A DNA stretch of 64,000 nucleotides from Clostridia bacterium (GTDB lineage: Bacteria > Bacillota > Clostridia > Christensenellales > Aristaeellaceae). This document shows, piece after piece, positions 27,067-34,185 of this stretch (position 1 is its first letter; each line of letters opens with the position of its first letter). Below the pieces are notes generated by a model that saw only the letters and a list, made by a program, of their open reading frames with translations, was not told where the DNA came from and did no database searches. The translations under genes and the position numbers were made by a program. The stretch lies in NCBI GenBank assembly GCA_017543905.1, contig JAFYFC010000005.1, positions 23,562-87,561 on the forward strand. The letters are read 5' to 3'.

Positions 27067-27900
27067 ATGACGCAGGCAGAACTGACCCAGCCTACGAGGC
27101 AGACTGATTTGAGTGTGATAGAAGCCACGCAAAGCGCGACGGAGATCGATCTGGTCGAGCTGCTGTATCGGCTGCTTGAAAAAATCAAATACATCATCGC
27201 GGCGTCGCTGCTGGGCGCTGTGCTTGCATTTCTTATAACCAACTACCTGATTGACCCCGAATATACCGCCACTTCAAAGCTGTATGTGTTAAACAGCGGC
27301 GACAGCGTCATAAACCTTTCGGATTTGCAGATAGGCAACTACCTTGCCAACGACTATACCGAGGTATTCAAAAACTACAAGCTGCACGAGGACGTACTCA
27401 AGGACGACGAGATACAAAAGCTGAATTTGACGTATTCGCCTAAGACGCTTATGAGCATGGTGAAAATCAGCAACCCGAGCGACACGCGAATTCTTTATAT
27501 AAACGTAACCAGTAAATCCGCCAGCGATGCTATGGAGCTTGCAAACGCGTACGCGCGCGTGGCAAGGGAGTTCATCGCTTCCGTTATGCAGACAGTGGAG
27601 CCGAACATATTCGAAAAAGCGCGTCTGCCCGAAAATCCATCTTCTCCCAGCAAAACCCGCAACACGGTCATAGGCTTCGTGATCGGGCTTGCGATTTCCT
27701 GCGCGATAATAATCATCAAATTCCTTGCCGACGACCGCATCCGCACGACGGACGATCTGCTTAAATACGCGGGTCTCACCACGCTGGGTCTGGTTCCCAA
27801 AAAGGCAGACGGCCCACTGCGCGCAAAGGTGAGCAAGGAGCGCGACGATGACGACGATGACGCCCCCAAATCAAAGTCAAGGAGGCACAGCGATGAATAA
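27067..27900 (+). CDS. Wzz/YveK-type polysaccharide co-polymerase (CpsC-like kinase activator)
   Basis: 277 residues. Two membrane helices (about 38-58 and 198-218) flank an extracytoplasmic domain, with the Wzz hallmark PENPSSPSKTRN before the second helix. The C-terminus is cytoplasmic, ending in a charged Asp-rich tail with six Asp/Ala/Pro residues. In Gram-positives this protein sets polymer chain length and activates the CpsD tyrosine kinase encoded next door. The stop overlaps the start of cpsD by 8 bp. Confidence 0.9.
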   Translation: MTQAELTQPTRQTDLSVIEATQSATEIDLVELLYRLLEKIKYIIAASLLGAVLAFLITNYLIDPEYTATSKLYVLNSGDSVINLSDLQIGNYLANDYTEVFKNYKLHEDVLKDDEIQKLNLTYSPKTLMSMVKISNPSDTRILYINVTSKSASDAMELANAYARVAREFIASVMQTVEPNIFEKARLPENPSSPSKTRNTVIGFVIGLAISCAIIIIKFLADDRIRTTDDLLKYAGLTTLGLVPKKADGPLRAKVSKERDDDDDDAPKSKSRRHSDE

Positions 27901-28612
27901 GGCGACAATCAGCAAGCATAATGTGAACGATTATGCGATGACGGAGGCGCTTAACACCGTTTGCGGAAACCTCCTGTTTACCGGCCAGCAAAACAAGACG
28001 ATACTGCTTACCTCCTGCACCAAGGGCGAGGGCAAGAGCTATCTCTCCATGGAGATCACGGAAAACCTTGCGCACAGAGGACTTAAGGTCGCCCTGATCG
28101 ACGCCGACCTCAGACGTTCGAATTTCACCAAGAACTACGGCGTAAAGCTGGGCGGCGAGAAGCAGGGGCTGGCGCACTATCTGGCCGGTTACTGCAAGCT
28201 TGAGGACGCACTCTACGAGACGGATATAGACGGCGTGTACGTGATACCGAACGGCCGCTACGTCGCAAATCCCGTGCCGCTTATCAGCGGACCGGTTTTC
28301 GCCGACCTCATGAAGACGCTCTCGAAGGAATTCGATTATGTCATCGTCGACGCGCCGCCTATAGGTCTGGTCGTGGACGCGGCGGAAATGGCGCACTACT
28401 GCGACGGTACGATTTTCGTGATCACGTACAATCAAACGCGCAGACGCGAGCTTGCCGACGCAAAGGAGCAGATAGAAAAATCCGGCTGCCGTATATTGGG
28501 TGGAATAATCAATCAGGTCACCTTCGAGGGCATCAGCTCCAAAAAGTACTATTACAGGTACTATTACACCAAATACGGCGATGAGTATTACAGCTACAAG
28601 AGCAGAAAATAA
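27893..28612 (+). CDS. CpsD/YwqD-type BY-kinase (tyrosine autokinase)
   Basis: 239 residues. A bacterial tyrosine kinase with Walker A SCTKGEGKS (residues 41-49), Walker A' ALIDADLRR and Walker B YVIVDAPP, plus a C-terminal tyrosine cluster (ten Tyr in the last 23 residues) that is the autophosphorylation tail. It works with the Wzz-like partner to control polysaccharide polymerisation. The GGAGG at 27881 sets the ATG at 27893. A hairpin terminator follows and separates it from the NusG-like gene. Confidence 0.93.
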   Translation: MNKATISKHNVNDYAMTEALNTVCGNLLFTGQQNKTILLTSCTKGEGKSYLSMEITENLAHRGLKVALIDADLRRSNFTKNYGVKLGGEKQGLAHYLAGYCKLEDALYETDIDGVYVIPNGRYVANPVPLISGPVFADLMKTLSKEFDYVIVDAPPIGLVVDAAEMAHYCDGTIFVITYNQTRRRELADAKEQIEKSGCRILGGIINQVTFEGISSKKYYYRYYYTKYGDEYYSYKSRK

Positions 28613-28625
28613 AGCGGGAGATATA

Positions 28626-28664
28626 AAAGCGCGCGCCGTCAGTCACTGCGGACGCGCACTTTTT
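28626..28664 (+). terminator. Hairpin terminator between cpsD and the NusG-like gene
   Basis: A 10-bp stem with one mismatch (28626-28635 with 28653-28662) followed by a T run to 28664. It lies inside the operon just before a NusG paralog gene. Confidence 0.7.
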
Positions 28665-28676
28665 ACTGCAGGCTGA

Positions 28677-29204
28677 ATGCTTACGGAAGTGTTTGAATGC
28701 GCCTGCGTCGGCTTCTGCTTCAGCGGCTCGGAAGCTCTGCACGCGGACAGGCTCAACGATTACGACGGCATACGCGCGATAGTGCCGCTCAAGACCAAGC
28801 GCGAGAAAAAGGCAGGCGCCTGGCACGAGTTCGACATGCGCATAATGCCGGGCTATATATTTATATACGCGCTCGATTTTGACGCTCTGAAGGCGGCAGC
28901 TTCACGCTGCGCGGTGCGGCTGCTCACTTACGACGGCGAACAGCATTCCCTGTACGGAAGCGATCTTGAGTTCGCACGCTATCTGTGGACGCATGACGGC
29001 GTCATAGGCGTTTCGCTCGCAGCGAGCGAGGGAGACAGGCTGATAGTGCTCGAAGGGCCGCTGAAGGGCAACGAGGCCATAATCAGGCGTATAGACAAGC
29101 GCCATATGCTGGTGCAGGTGGAATTCAAGATTTGCGCGCTGAAAACCTGGCTCTCATTCGACTGGGTGGACAAATACGAAAACAGAAAGGCAGCTGGGAA
29201 ATAG
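28677..29204 (+). CDS. NusG-family specialised antiterminator (LoaP/UpxY-like)
   Basis: 175 residues. The NGN domain is recognised by VGFCFSGSEALHADRL, AIVPLKTKREKK and RIMPGYIFIYAL, and the KOW domain by VLEGPLKGNEAIIRRIDKRH. Paralogs of this type sit in capsule, exopolysaccharide or natural-product operons and let RNA polymerase read past terminators there. Here it lies between cpsD and cpsB, directly after a terminator. The site before the ATG is weak (GCAGG), so the start is less certain. Its target could be this operon's terminators or a remote polysaccharide locus. Confidence 0.85.
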   Translation: MLTEVFECACVGFCFSGSEALHADRLNDYDGIRAIVPLKTKREKKAGAWHEFDMRIMPGYIFIYALDFDALKAAASRCAVRLLTYDGEQHSLYGSDLEFARYLWTHDGVIGVSLAASEGDRLIVLEGPLKGNEAIIRRIDKRHMLVQVEFKICALKTWLSFDWVDKYENRKAAGK

Positions 29205-29219
29205 ACCGGAGAGAGCGGA

Positions 29220-29918
29220 ATGAATAAGTTTACGGACATACACTGCCATATAATCTACGGGATAGACGACGGAGCGCGTGACGCAGAGGAGATGCACAAG
29301 CTTATCGACCTGTACGTCAAGGACGGCATCACCTGCGCCTACGTCACATCCCACCTTACGCCCGGCTTAAAACAGTTCGATTTTGATTTATATAATGCAC
29401 GCTTGCAGGAGGCGCGCGTGTATATCGCGGAGCAAGGCTACGATTTGGAGCTTAAAAGCGGCGCGGAGTGTCTGTACTCAGACGCGATGAGCCAGTATAT
29501 GCGCTCTCACGAGCTGCCCACGCTCGGCGAAAGCGCGTATGTGCTGGTCGAGTTTATGCCAAATGTCGATAAACGCACGCTGGAGCACGCGATAAAGCGG
29601 CTGATCGAGGAAGGCTATTATCCGATCATCGCCCATCCGGAACGCTACAGCTGCATGTCGTATTTTTATCCGGGACGCCTTAAAAAGAAATATGACGTCA
29701 TACTTCAGTGCAACGCTGACGCGCTGCTCGGCTCGCGCCGAAAGCTTACGGCGCATAAGGTGAATTATTGGGTGAAAAAAGGCCTGATCGGCCGTATCGC
29801 TACAGACTCGCACCGCCTGCCCGGACGCGTGCCGCATATGACGCGCGCATACGCCCATCTGAAAACAAATTTCGGCGAAGCGGTCGCCCAAAAGCTGTGC
29901 GGAGAGGTCGATATCTAA
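29220..29918 (+). CDS. CpsB/YwqE-type PHP tyrosine phosphatase
   Basis: 232 residues. A PHP-fold, metal-dependent phosphatase that dephosphorylates CpsD. Metal-ligand motifs are DIHCHIIYGIDDGARD at the N-terminus, SGAECLYSD, IIAHPERY (about residue 139) and TDSHRLPGR (about 200). Full length. It lies 15 bp after the NusG-like gene, and its stop codon touches the start of a long palindromic repeat. No glycosyltransferase follows. Confidence 0.92.
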   Translation: MNKFTDIHCHIIYGIDDGARDAEEMHKLIDLYVKDGITCAYVTSHLTPGLKQFDFDLYNARLQEARVYIAEQGYDLELKSGAECLYSDAMSQYMRSHELPTLGESAYVLVEFMPNVDKRTLEHAIKRLIEEGYYPIIAHPERYSCMSYFYPGRLKKKYDVILQCNADALLGSRRKLTAHKVNYWVKKGLIGRIATDSHRLPGRVPHMTRAYAHLKTNFGEAVAQKLCGEVDI

Positions 29919-30081
29919 GGAATCCCTGATTAATTCGGCGGCACATCCGGCGGTGCCTTTTCCGCCATCTGCTTCTTGCAAATTCTTTGATTTACCTCCA
30001 GTAAACCTTAAGAATTTGCAATCGTATCTGACGAAAAATTCACTCGCCGGCTGACCACCTCATTTAATCAGTGCTTCCCTA
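29918..30081. repeat. Long imperfect palindrome (MITE-like hairpin element)
   Basis: About 164 bp that is self-complementary along almost its whole length. Outer arms AGGAATCCCTGATTAAT and ATTTAATCAGTGCTTCCCT pair, a middle CCGGCGG/CCGGC portion pairs, and inner arms TTGCAAATTCTT/AAGAATTTGCAA pair around a tip that includes GATTTAC/GTAAACC. The ends coincide with the stop codons of both flanking genes (TAA at 29916-29918, TAG on the minus strand at 30079-30081). It probably also ends transcription between the two convergent genes. Non-autonomous mobile repeat is inferred; copies elsewhere in the genome would prove it. Confidence 0.75.
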
Positions 30082-30369
30082 AAATTCGTTGCGCGGGTCC
30101 TTGCTTTTACGCTTTACGTCCGTATCGTCCAAAAACTCTATATCGAGCTTGTCGAAGCGGATCTCCTCGATGAAATGCTCGGGCGTGAATGAAGTGCGCC
30201 GGAAGCGCGCGTATTCGCGTTCGTGCTTTTCAAGCCAGATAGGGCAGGGCAGGTCCGCCTGCTTGCACATTTCTACGAGTATCTCCTTTTCTTCGCCCCA
30301 AGCGCAGTCGCTCGTAAGCTGCTCGCTTATGCGGTGGTTTTTCATGACCTTCAGCCAGAGTCTTGACAT
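30079..30369 (-). CDS. Small conserved-looking protein, unknown function
   Basis: 96 residues, highly charged with no membrane segment or signal. It includes CAWGEEKEILVEMCKQADL, a Cys-containing CPIWLEKHEREYARFRR stretch and an acidic C-terminus. GGGGGAAA lies 6-8 nt before the ATG, supporting translation. I do not recognise the family. The last codon lies against the palindromic repeat, which supplies its stop codon. Confidence 0.6.
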   Translation of the reverse strand: MSRLWLKVMKNHRISEQLTSDCAWGEEKEILVEMCKQADLPCPIWLEKHEREYARFRRTSFTPEHFIEEIRFDKLDIEFLDDTDVKRKSKDPRNEF

Positions 30370-30423
30370 ATTTTCCCCCGAAATGTATGAGATGGATCGG
30401 TGAAATTTGTTAAGAATTACCTA

Positions 30424-30452
30424 TTGACGTATTCGCCGCTGTGTGCTATAAT
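30424..30452 (+). promoter_or_regulatory. Promoter of the 6S RNA gene
   Basis: TTGACG (30424-30429), 17-bp spacer, TATAAT (30447-30452). The expected start is about 30459, exactly where the 6S-like 5' sequence begins. Confidence 0.85.
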
Positions 30453-30458
30453 ACTTTC

Positions 30459-30665
30459 ATCCTGTGGTGTGCGTAACGTTCTTGTGTTTCGCCCACATTT
30501 TGAATTAAGGACGCCTTGTCAGTTTCCGTGGATGTCAGGCCCCCTCGGTTCAGGGGAAGACAGCAAGCGGCTGCGGGTGACCCGCACCTGCCGAGCGGCG
30601 GGTGAAAAGAAGAGCGAGCGGCATTACGGGTCTTCAATCAATCCGGATATCCGGGTTGATTCTTT
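30459..30665 (+). ncRNA. ssrS: 6S RNA (RNA polymerase-binding regulator)
   Basis: A stand-alone transcript of about 205 nt with its own promoter and terminator and no reading frame. The 5' end reads ATCCTGTGGTGTG, the form seen at the 5' end of Firmicutes 6S RNAs. A 9-bp closing stem forms between CCTGTGGTG (30461-30469) and CATTACGGG (30622-30630), allowing G-U pairs. An apical hairpin is visible (TGTC...GACA around CCCC/GGGG near 30530-30575). The 3' terminator is an 11-bp stem at 30636-30646/30651-30661 followed by CTTT. 6S RNA mimics an open promoter and sequesters sigma-A holoenzyme in stationary phase. Rfam search was not possible here; another ncRNA class is the alternative. Confidence 0.75.
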
Positions 30666-31212
30666 ATATTTTCAGCAGCTTTTCGTCAAGCCGCATGCGG
30701 TACATAAGCAGATATGTAAGCGTAAACTGCACCGGCAGCATCACCGCGGCTTCGATCGCGCGTTTTGGAAGATACACAAGAAACCTCGCCCAGATGCTTA
30801 TCGACTTGTCGCCGTACTGATATGCGATGCACAGAGTGTTTAAGCCCATAGTGACGACGACTGCGTTTATCGCGTAGGCGAGCAGTATCCTGACCGGATA
30901 GAGCGCATTCTTGGGAGTGCTGAAAAAATACCCGTACAGTACGCCGGTAAGCGCCGCGGTTATCGTATAGCCGATAAAGTATTTACCTATCGGAAACAGA
31001 AGCGCGCCGATAATGTCGCTGAGAGCCGCGCAGACGAGCCCGCCGGGCACGCCGTACAATGCGCCCGCGAGCATGACCGGCACGAAGCCGAAGCCGAGCT
31101 TGACGCTGAATGTTGAGAAGGACAGAAAGCGCGACATCACCACCTGCAGCGCGATAAGCACCGACAGACGCAGCATATGCGCAAATTCAAAAATACGGCG
31201 CGATGAATTCAT
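30664..31212 (-). CDS. folT: ECF transporter S component, folate type (FolT-like)
   Basis: 182 residues with about six membrane helices. The pattern MNSSRRIFEFAHMLRLSVLIALQ, SRFLSFSTFSVKLGFGFVPVMLAGALYG and SDIIGALLFP matches the folate-specific substrate-binding subunit of energy-coupling-factor importers. It needs shared EcfA/A'/T subunits encoded elsewhere. AAGGAA precedes the ATG. I looked for a tetrahydrofolate riboswitch in its short 5' leader and found none. Its stop codon overlaps the convergent 6S terminator. Confidence 0.85.
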   Translation of the reverse strand: MNSSRRIFEFAHMLRLSVLIALQVVMSRFLSFSTFSVKLGFGFVPVMLAGALYGVPGGLVCAALSDIIGALLFPIGKYFIGYTITAALTGVLYGYFFSTPKNALYPVRILLAYAINAVVVTMGLNTLCIAYQYGDKSISIWARFLVYLPKRAIEAAVMLPVQFTLTYLLMYRMRLDEKLLKI

Positions 31213-31240
31213 ATTGTTTCCTTGCGTATCCGATAAATCG

Positions 31241-31264
31241 GGGCTGCCGAAATAACGGCAGCCC
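31241..31264 (-). terminator. Hairpin between the fucose-isomerase-family gene and folT
   Basis: A perfect 9-bp stem GGGCTGCCG/CGGCAGCCC with a 6-nt loop, only weakly T-rich afterwards on the minus strand, so it may attenuate rather than stop transcription into folT. Confidence 0.55.
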
Positions 31265-31282
31265 TGCCAGTTTGCGTAAAGC

Positions 31283-32773
31283 TTATTTTACGAACGGGTT
31301 CTCCTTCGCGTAGGGCAGAGAAGCGGGCTGGTTGTAGCTTATCTTCTCTATGCCGAGCAGTCTGAGCACGTCGTATATCTGCTTGCCGACATGACCGAAG
31401 GCGACCGCGCCGTGATGCGGATAACCGTCCTCGATAAGCACGTAACGGTAGAAGCGGTTCATTTCGGGTATCGCGAACACGCCGATGCCGCCGAAGGACT
31501 GCGTCGCCACGGGGAGTACTTCGCCCTGCGCGACATAGGCCTGCAGCTGGCTGTCCTTGTTGCCCTGCAGACGGAAGAACGTGATTTCGCCGGGCATGAT
31601 GTCGCCCTCGATCGTGCCGCGCGTGATGTCGGGCTCTCCGCCGCCTTCAAGGCCGCGGTTCATAATGAGCTGATAGGACATATGCGGGTTCACAAGACGG
31701 CAGGATGCCGTATTGCCGCAGTGGAAGCCCATGAACACCTCGTTCGCGCGGTAGGGATACTTGCCGTTTATGCTCTGCTTGTACATGTCCGCGGGCACGG
31801 AGTTGTTTATGTCCAGCAGCGTCACGCTTTCGCCGGTAATGCAAGTGCCGATGTACTCGGACAGCGCGCCGTAAATGTCTACCTCGCACGCTACGGGTAT
31901 GCCCATCGCGGTCAGGCGGCTGTTCACGTAGCACGGCACGAAGCCGAACTGGGTCTGAAACGCCGGCCAGCATTTGTTTGCCATCACCACGTACTTCGCG
32001 GCGCCGCGGTTTTTCTCTATCCAGTCGAGCAGCGTCAATTCATACTGCGCAAGACGGGGAAGTATGCCGGGCATCTTGTTGCCTTCGCCGAGCTCGTCTT
32101 CCATTTCCTTTATCTTAGCGGGAATGCGCGGATCGTCCGCGTGCTCCTTGTATGCGGCCAGAAGATCGAGCTCGCTGTTTTCCTGAATGTTCACGCCGAG
32201 CTTGAACAGCGGCGCGATAGGCGCGTTGCAGGCGAGGAAATCGAACGGACGGGGACCGAAGGTGATTATCTTAAGATCCTTGAGCCCCAGCAGCGTGCGC
32301 GCGGTGGGTATCCAGTCGATAACCATATCCGCCACCTCGGCCGCGGTTCCCACGGGATATTCGGGGATAAACGCGTTTATGCCGGAGAGCTTTAAATTGT
32401 AAGACGCGTTGAGCATGCCGCAGTATGCGTCGCCGCGGTCGCTGGAAAGCACGCCGATGTTCTCCTCGGCTGCCGCTGCGTACATGACCGGGCCGCCGAA
32501 CATCTTCGCTATCGCGGTTTCGGGTCCCTCAGGGCCGAAATTGCCGAGGAATACGACCAGTGCGTTTATCTTGCTCTTTACGATCTCAGCGTACGCTTCC
32601 TGTACGTTCTGATCGATGCCGCCCTCGATGATCGTCTTGATTTCGGTGACCTTTACGCCCTTATTCTTGAGCGCCTTCACGACTGCCGCACGGCGGCGCT
32701 GTGCAAGGTCGATAGGGAAGCAGTCGCGGCTTACGGCGATTATACCGAGCTTGACTTCGGGAATATTGAACAT
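31283..32773 (-). CDS. L-fucose/L-arabinose isomerase family protein
   Basis: 496 residues, about 95 shorter than E. coli FucI, as in a clostridial subgroup. It would convert an aldose such as L-fucose (or D-arabinose) to the ketose in the cytoplasm using Mn2+. Active-site candidates are the Glu in PVACEVDIYGALSE (about 300) and the Asp in VTLLDINNSVPADMY (about 325), which correspond to the metal-binding Glu and Asp of FucI. VFMGFHCGN and FGHVGKQIYD supply further conserved His. No fucose kinase or aldolase is adjacent. A good promoter and a hairpin-bearing leader precede it, and GGAGG precedes the ATG. Confidence 0.85.
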   Translation of the reverse strand: MFNIPEVKLGIIAVSRDCFPIDLAQRRRAAVVKALKNKGVKVTEIKTIIEGGIDQNVQEAYAEIVKSKINALVVFLGNFGPEGPETAIAKMFGGPVMYAAAAEENIGVLSSDRGDAYCGMLNASYNLKLSGINAFIPEYPVGTAAEVADMVIDWIPTARTLLGLKDLKIITFGPRPFDFLACNAPIAPLFKLGVNIQENSELDLLAAYKEHADDPRIPAKIKEMEDELGEGNKMPGILPRLAQYELTLLDWIEKNRGAAKYVVMANKCWPAFQTQFGFVPCYVNSRLTAMGIPVACEVDIYGALSEYIGTCITGESVTLLDINNSVPADMYKQSINGKYPYRANEVFMGFHCGNTASCRLVNPHMSYQLIMNRGLEGGGEPDITRGTIEGDIMPGEITFFRLQGNKDSQLQAYVAQGEVLPVATQSFGGIGVFAIPEMNRFYRYVLIEDGYPHHGAVAFGHVGKQIYDVLRLLGIEKISYNQPASLPYAKENPFVK

Positions 32774-32841
32774 AGCGTTACCTCCACTTGGATGATATTG
32801 TGAGCCGCTGCGAACTGAGCGGCTATCTTCTCACAAATATA

Positions 32842-32869
32842 ATTATACACAAAGCAGGTGCTCTGTCAA
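32842..32869 (-). promoter_or_regulatory. Promoter and hairpin leader of the fucose-isomerase-family gene
   Basis: On the minus strand TTGACA (32869-32864), 16-bp spacer, TATAAT (32847-32842). The -35 box overlaps AAGCGCTT (32868-32875), the core of catabolite-responsive elements, though its flanks match poorly. Between promoter and gene, AGCCGCT/AGCGGCT arms with outer TTGTG/CACAA (about 32798-32836) form a stable hairpin in the leader. Confidence 0.75.
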
Positions 32870-32896
32870 GCGCTTATCCGCACAAAAACGGCGATA

Positions 32897-33604
32897 TTAA
32901 ACACGCAGCGTGATTTCTGCCGTCAGCGGCAAATGGTCGCTTGCCGTCGTGAACGACGGCGCGCACGAAAACGCCTTTACGCCGCTGCCCGTAAAAATAT
33001 AGTCTATCTGGCCGTGCAGCGCAAGGGTATGGTGCGTAAAGTACGTTTTTCCCTTGCCGAGATTTGTCAGGCGCGCTTCGAGCTCGCATATGAGCTTATC
33101 GTCCGGTTCCATGTTGAAATCGCCCGCCAACACTGCGGGCAGCGTTTCTGCGGCGGTAAGCGCAAGCGCAAGCTGTACCGCGTTTACTCTTTCCGGACGC
33201 GTCAGCCCGAAATGACTGCCGAAAACGGCAAGCTTTCCCTCCGGCGTGTCGGTTACAGCTCTGTAGATCACGCGCGGTTCGTAATAACCGGGCTCGCGCC
33301 TTTCAGGCGGCACCTCTTCCACGGGATACACGTCGAACTCGCTTATCGGATATCTGGACAGCAGCGCGATGCCGTATTCGCCTCCGCACATGGGTATCGC
33401 CTTCGCGAAGCGCGCGTGCATAGCGGTTTTCTCTCCCAGGTATGCGCACTGGTCCACGCGTCCGCTGTCCTCGCACGCTACGCGCACTTCGTTGAGCGCG
33501 CAGATGTCCGGCCTGAGCGCGTTAATCGCGCGCGCAGTGCCGTCAAGGTGGAGCTGTCCCCATGCGTCCCGTCCGGATTGGATGTTGTAAGTCGTTAAGC
33601 GCAT
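32897..33604 (-). CDS. Endonuclease/exonuclease/phosphatase (EEP) superfamily protein
   Basis: 235 residues. EEP fold: MRLTTYNIQSG at the N-terminus, LNEVR (catalytic Glu about 40), GSHFGL, AGDFNMEPDD (Asp/Asn pair about 155) and a C-terminal SDHLPLTAEI (Asp-His). Such Mg2+-dependent enzymes hydrolyse phosphodiesters in nucleic acids or phospholipids; the substrate cannot be told from sequence. The ATG at 33604 follows GAGGCGG; the open frame upstream runs through the SRP RNA and is not coding. Confidence 0.85.
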   Translation of the reverse strand: MRLTTYNIQSGRDAWGQLHLDGTARAINALRPDICALNEVRVACEDSGRVDQCAYLGEKTAMHARFAKAIPMCGGEYGIALLSRYPISEFDVYPVEEVPPERREPGYYEPRVIYRAVTDTPEGKLAVFGSHFGLTRPERVNAVQLALALTAAETLPAVLAGDFNMEPDDKLICELEARLTNLGKGKTYFTHHTLALHGQIDYIFTGSGVKAFSCAPSFTTASDHLPLTAEITLRV

Positions 33605-33637
33605 AAAACCGCCTCGCAATTCAAAAGTCCGCGAAAT

Positions 33638-33768
33638 AAAAAATCCGCGGGCTCGAGTCCGGCTTATCCGCGGCGCACGCCAAATTCCGTTTAATGCTGC
33701 TGCCTTCCGGCCCTGACATGGTTCACGGCATGACGCCGCACGGGGCCTGACTGTCATCACCCGTGGAC
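33638..33768 (-). ncRNA. ffs: Signal recognition particle RNA, small bacterial (4.5S) type
   Basis: The diagnostic apical domain is present on the minus strand: CATGTCAGGGCCGGAAGGCA then GCAGCATTAAACGG, matching the Ffh-binding GGAAGG...AGCAGC loop. The arms pair as GCGGCG/CGCCGC and AGTCAGGC/GCCGGACT. No Alu domain is present. Its promoter is 33775-33803 and a T6 run ends the gene near 33638. It forms the SRP with Ffh for membrane-protein targeting. Confidence 0.93.
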
Positions 33769-33774
33769 GGATGA

Positions 33775-33803
33775 AGTATACCACAGCACAGACGGAATTG
33801 CAA
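33775..33803 (-). promoter_or_regulatory. Promoter of the SRP RNA gene
   Basis: On the minus strand TTGCAA (33803-33798), 17-bp spacer, TATACT (33780-33775); start near 33768. Confidence 0.85.
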
Positions 33804-33919
33804 GCGGATTTTTGGTAAACAGACGGTCTGGCATCTAACAGATATTAAAGCCGCCGCCGCAGCTTAAGCCGAGCGGCAGCGCGCACGCAGCCGTTCTATT
33901 GTATGTACAAAATGTTTGC

Positions 33920-33948
33920 TTGCAAATTCCGGCAAAAGCGATTATACT
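33920..33948 (+). promoter_or_regulatory. Plus-strand promoter pointing antisense through tRNA-Leu towards birA
   Basis: TTGCAA (33920-33925), 17-bp spacer, TATACT (33943-33948). The transcript would start near 33955, run antisense to tRNA-Leu and could reach birA at 34186. Confidence 0.6.
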
Positions 33949-33996
33949 TTAGTGCAGTGAAACACGGTGCAAAACAGCGGTGAAATAAGAGAATTA

Positions 33997-34078
33997 TGCG
34001 GGTAACAGGATTTGAACCTGCACGCCTTGCGGTAAAGGAACCTAAATCCTTCGCGTCTGCCAATTCCGCCATACCCGC
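33997..34078 (-). tRNA. tRNA-Leu (anticodon UAG)
   Basis: An 82-nt cloverleaf: acceptor GCGGGTA/TACCCGC, anticodon loop TTTAGGT giving UAG, a long variable arm (CCGCAAGGCG) and T-arm GTTCAAATC. No CCA is encoded. Confidence 0.95.
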
Positions 34079-34088
34079 ATGCAAGCGT

Positions 34089-34117
34089 ATTTTAGCGCAC
34101 GGGCAGGTGCTTGTCAA
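34089..34117 (-). promoter_or_regulatory. Promoter of tRNA-Leu
   Basis: On the minus strand TTGACA (34117-34112), 17-bp spacer, TAAAAT (34094-34089), ending about 11 bp before the tRNA 5' end. Confidence 0.85.
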
Positions 34118-34185
34118 GAAAGCGAGTGTTAAGCGTATGCATCTGAGCGTGTGGTGACAGCGGGCTGCGCGGCGGGAGGAAGCAT

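Noticed and set aside
29918..30081. Interpretation of the palindrome as a riboswitch or an sRNA gene
   Set aside because: No promoter, no leader position before a gene, and full-length self-complementarity fits a repeat element or terminator better.
30400..30843. A 147-residue plus-strand frame across the 6S RNA region
   Set aside because: It runs through the promoter, the structured RNA and the terminator and then into the opposite strand of folT; no ribosome site.
31213..31282. Tetrahydrofolate riboswitch before folT
   Set aside because: The leader is too short and shows only the hairpin of the upstream gene; none of the conserved riboswitch motifs is visible.
31391..32395. A 334-residue plus-strand open frame over the fucose-isomerase-family gene
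   Set aside because: Shadow of a clear minus-strand gene; low-complexity His/Arg-rich translation typical of GC-rich antisense frames.
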